Of a DNA stretch of 64,000 bases, positions 62,427 to 64,000 are shown piece by piece. The DNA is from Trinickia violacea (GTDB lineage Bacteria > Pseudomonadota > Gammaproteobacteria > Burkholderiales > Burkholderiaceae): positions 3,534,001-3,598,000 of the forward strand of contig NZ_CP040077.1 of assembly GCF_005280735.1 (NCBI RefSeq), in the 5' to 3' direction. A program made the position numbers and the translations under genes. Each line of letters starts with the position of its first letter. Position 1 is the first letter of the stretch. Under the pieces are notes generated by a model. The model did not search any database. It had not been told where the DNA came from and worked only from the letters and a program-made list of their open reading frames with translations.

Positions 62427-63091
62427 GGGGCCTCCCGCCGGGCCGCCCCAAGGGAGGCAGCGACCGTCACCGGTCTTTTCGGCAAGACGAACACATGCCG
62501 CCAGACGATTTCGACAGCAATCAGCGCGCCGATCATCAGATAGGCCACGACGCCGTTATATAGCGCCCACGCCGCACGCGCCCCGCACAAAGCCAGATAG
62601 GCCGAAACGGCACCGTTCGCCGCGAAGAACGCGCACCAGACCAGCGTCACGCGCCGCGTATGCTGCACCTGCCGTGCGCTGAGCTCGGGATGACGCAGCC
62701 GCGCGAATTTCTCGATCATGGTCGGGCCGCCGTTGAGCGTCGCGGCAAAAGCCGCGAGAAGACCCGCGTTCACCAGCGTCGGATAGAGACGCAGCAGCAG
62801 CTCGCTGCCGGTCAGTGCGATCGCCGCGCAAGCGCAGGAGAGCACCGCCGCGACGCCCCAATCGAGCGCCGTCAGCCGGCGCAGCATCGACGCGACGCTG
62901 CCCGCGCCGATCCAGCGCTGCAGCCAGAGCAAAGCGAGGAGCGCGACGCCAAGATACCGCGTCATGTCGTAGCGCCACGCCGCGAAGAACATGAGCGGAT
63001 ACGCGAGTTTCAATGCGACTTGCGCGGTCACTCGAGCGCCACGGCGCAGCGCGCTTGGCCCGCCCGGTGCGGCTCGTGTCGATGCCGGCAT
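62423..63091 (-). CDS. membrane protein COG4648 type (ApeG-like)
   Basis: A 222-residue protein with about five predicted membrane helices between residues ~20 and 205, e.g. LKLAYPLMFFAAW and ALLALLWLQRWIGAG. Such proteins are constant members of aryl polyene clusters; their role is unknown. Start: ATG at 63091 (MPASTRAAPGG) or a TTG at 63100 that overlaps the ACP stop; neither has a good SD, so this is unsettled. The last ~12 residues (AASLGAARREAP) are encoded by the repeat element that also carries the RBS of the next gene, and the stop overlaps the next ATG. Confidence 0.8.
   Translation of the reverse strand: MPASTRAAPGGPSALRRGARVTAQVALKLAYPLMFFAAWRYDMTRYLGVALLALLWLQRWIGAGSVASMLRRLTALDWGVAAVLSCACAAIALTGSELLLRLYPTLVNAGLLAAFAATLNGGPTMIEKFARLRHPELSARQVQHTRRVTLVWCAFFAANGAVSAYLALCGARAAWALYNGVVAYLMIGALIAVEIVWRHVFVLPKRPVTVAASLGAARREAP
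62427..62462 (-). repeat. GC-rich start-proximal repeat, copy D (3' half only), inside coding sequence
   Basis: On the minus strand CTGCCTCCC-TTGGGGCGGCCCGGC-GGGAGGCCCC directly before the ligase ATG at 62426. It matches the 3' half of copies B and C, including the SD-containing hairpin, but is translated as the C-terminus of the ApeG-like protein. Confidence 0.85.
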
Positions 63092-63096
63092 GCGCG

Positions 63097-63342
63097 TCAA
63101 GCCGCGAGCAGCGACTCGACCGCGCCGATCACATCGCCGACGGTACGCACCTGCTTGAATTCTTCCGGCTTGATGCGGCGTCCGGTCATCTCTTGCAGCT
63201 TGATCGCCAGATCGACCGCATCGATGCTGTCGAGATCGAGGTCTTCGAACAGATGTGCTTCCGGCGTCACGCGCTCCGGCTCGATCGCGAAGTTTTCTTT
63301 GAAGATGGCGCGAATGCGCTCGAGAATCTCTGCGTCCGTCAC
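63097..63342 (-). CDS. acyl carrier protein (APE cluster, second)
   Basis: An 81-residue ACP. Phosphopantetheine site LFEDLDLDSIDAVDLAIKL near residues 31-49 (Asp-Ser-Ile), an acidic four-helix fold. The start is a GTG at 63342 with AGGGGA upstream. Three bases separate it from the first ACP gene. It is one of the ApeE/ApeF pair; which of the two cannot be told by sequence alone. Confidence 0.9.
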   Translation of the reverse strand: MTDAEILERIRAIFKENFAIEPERVTPEAHLFEDLDLDSIDAVDLAIKLQEMTGRRIKPEEFKQVRTVGDVIGAVESLLAA

Positions 63343-63345
63343 GTC

Positions 63346-63645
63346 CTATTCCCCTTGCGTTTCGATATTGCTGTCTGCTTCGGCGGCTTCGCGCTGGCTC
63401 CGCACGAATGCGGCGAGCGTGGCGATCGAGCGGAAGTGCTCGCGCGTGTGCTCGTCGTTGGCGGCAATGGTCAACTGATAGCGGTTGCGCAGCATGATGC
63501 CGATTTCGAGCGCGTCGATTGAATCGAGGCCGACGCCGTCGGTGCTGAAGAGCGGGGCGTCGTCGTCGATGTCGGCCGGGCTCAGGTCTTCCAAATCGAG
63601 CGCCTCTATCAGCAGCGTTTTAATTTCCAGTGTTAGCGAATCCAT
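63346..63645 (-). CDS. acyl carrier protein (APE cluster, first)
   Basis: A 99-residue ACP with phosphopantetheine site FSTDGVGLDSIDALEIGIML near residues 33-52. It is longer than the second ACP by an acidic C-terminal tail (EAAEADSNIETQGE). It overlaps the acyltransferase gene by 26 bases. Probably one of the ApeE/ApeF pair, carrying the aryl starter or extending chain. Confidence 0.9.
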   Translation of the reverse strand: MDSLTLEIKTLLIEALDLEDLSPADIDDDAPLFSTDGVGLDSIDALEIGIMLRNRYQLTIAANDEHTREHFRSIATLAAFVRSQREAAEADSNIETQGE

Positions 63646-64000
63646 GTTCGAACAAGTGCTCGGTGATGTGGGCTTCTACTGCGTGGGTAACGGTGCGGGC
63701 CGCGAGCGCGGGCGGCGCATCCGCGGCCGCAAGACGCTCGAGTGCGAGCGGCTCGAGCACGGCGATGCGCATGCGAAAACGTCGCGGCGGCACGTCGTAC
63801 CAGCGCATCGCTTTCGTGAACGCGGGCGGATCGCAATCCACCAGGACTGGCAGAATCGGGATCCCGGCTTTCAGCGCCATATGAGCGAAGCCGCGTGAGA
63901 ACGGGTGCAGGCGATCGCGCGCAGGGCTGCGCGTGCCCTCGGGGAACACGATCATCGTGTAGCCGGCCGCAAGCTGGCGCGAGCCGGCTTCGACGAGCTC
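63620..64000 (-). CDS. 1-acyl-glycerol-3-phosphate acyltransferase family (partial, 5' end outside window)
   Basis: The C-terminal 126 residues of a PlsC-type acyltransferase; the frame stays open to the window edge. Seen: the FPEGTRSP motif, GFAHMALKAGIPILPVLVDC and a C-terminal tail VEAHITEHLFEH. The catalytic HxxxxD motif should lie upstream outside the window. A PlsC-like protein is normal in aryl polyene clusters. It overlaps the first ACP gene. Confidence 0.88.
   Translation of the reverse strand, partial: ELVEAGSRQLAAGYTMIVFPEGTRSPARDRLHPFSRGFAHMALKAGIPILPVLVDCDPPAFTKAMRWYDVPPRRFRMRIAVLEPLALERLAAADAPPALAARTVTHAVEAHITEHLFEHGFANTGN

Overview
The window looks like chromosomal DNA of a betaproteobacterium of the family Burkholderiaceae (Burkholderia, Paraburkholderia, Caballeronia, Trinickia or a close relative). 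The reasons are high GC with strong third-position GC bias, the gene order gyrA - DUF2059 - serC - pheA - hisC - tyrA - aroA - cmk - rpsA - ihfB - lapA - lapB, the ompA - ubiG - gph - ssrA block, a NAD-dependent fds formate dehydrogenase and a Burkholderia-style aryl polyene locus. The genus assignment is inference. No phage, transposase, integrase, CRISPR array, tRNA or rRNA was seen.

Layout. 1-15426 (minus strand): ugd (cut by the window edge), lapB, lapA, ihfB, rpsA, cmk, aroA, tyrA, hisC, pheA, serC, a DUF2059 secreted protein and gyrA. This is the classical serine/aromatic-amino-acid supraoperon running into translation and envelope genes. 15427-18800 (plus strand): an OmpA-family protein, ubiG, gph and tmRNA. 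19168-19940: two small exported proteins. 20082-26663: a ModE-type regulator divergent from fdsG-fdsB-fdsA-fdsD. 26732-37501: mixed housekeeping and accessory genes (FAD monooxygenase, CDF metal exporter, TPR-glycosyltransferase, MFS symporter, GNAT, PuuD-like amidotransferase, amidase, DsbB). 37872-45673 (plus strand): purine catabolism (xdhA, xdhB, xdhC, an adenine-deaminase-type Add protein, guaD). Together these would convert adenine and guanine to xanthine and urate.

45639-64000 is an aryl polyene (APE) type II polyketide cluster that runs off the right edge. Read along the minus strand from the right it encodes a lysophospholipid acyltransferase (partial), two acyl carrier proteins, a membrane protein, an acyl ligase fused to a dehydratase, a glycosyltransferase-acyltransferase fusion, a MIO-type aromatic ammonia-lyase, a thioesterase, a LolA-like protein, an MMPL exporter, ketosynthase ApeO, dehydratase ApeP, ketoreductase ApeQ, ketosynthase ApeR and a third ketosynthase-like protein. 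Most of these genes overlap or abut by a few bases. Two small exported proteins follow, then a methyltransferase and a divergent flavoenzyme. The flavoenzyme carries all three hallmark motifs of flavin-dependent halogenases, so the pigment may be halogenated as xanthomonadin is.

The least explained signal is a dispersed GC-rich repeat found four times (28493-28568, 39395-39477, 52044-52127, 62427-62462), always just 5' of a start codon on the same strand. In three copies its last hairpin holds the Shine-Dalgarno sequence in the 3' arm, and the arm pairs co-vary between copies (GCCTCCC/GGGAGGC and GCCCTCC/GGAGGGC). A second shorter hairpin repeat occurs twice. Strong dyads also sit in front of gyrA, ompA and serC.
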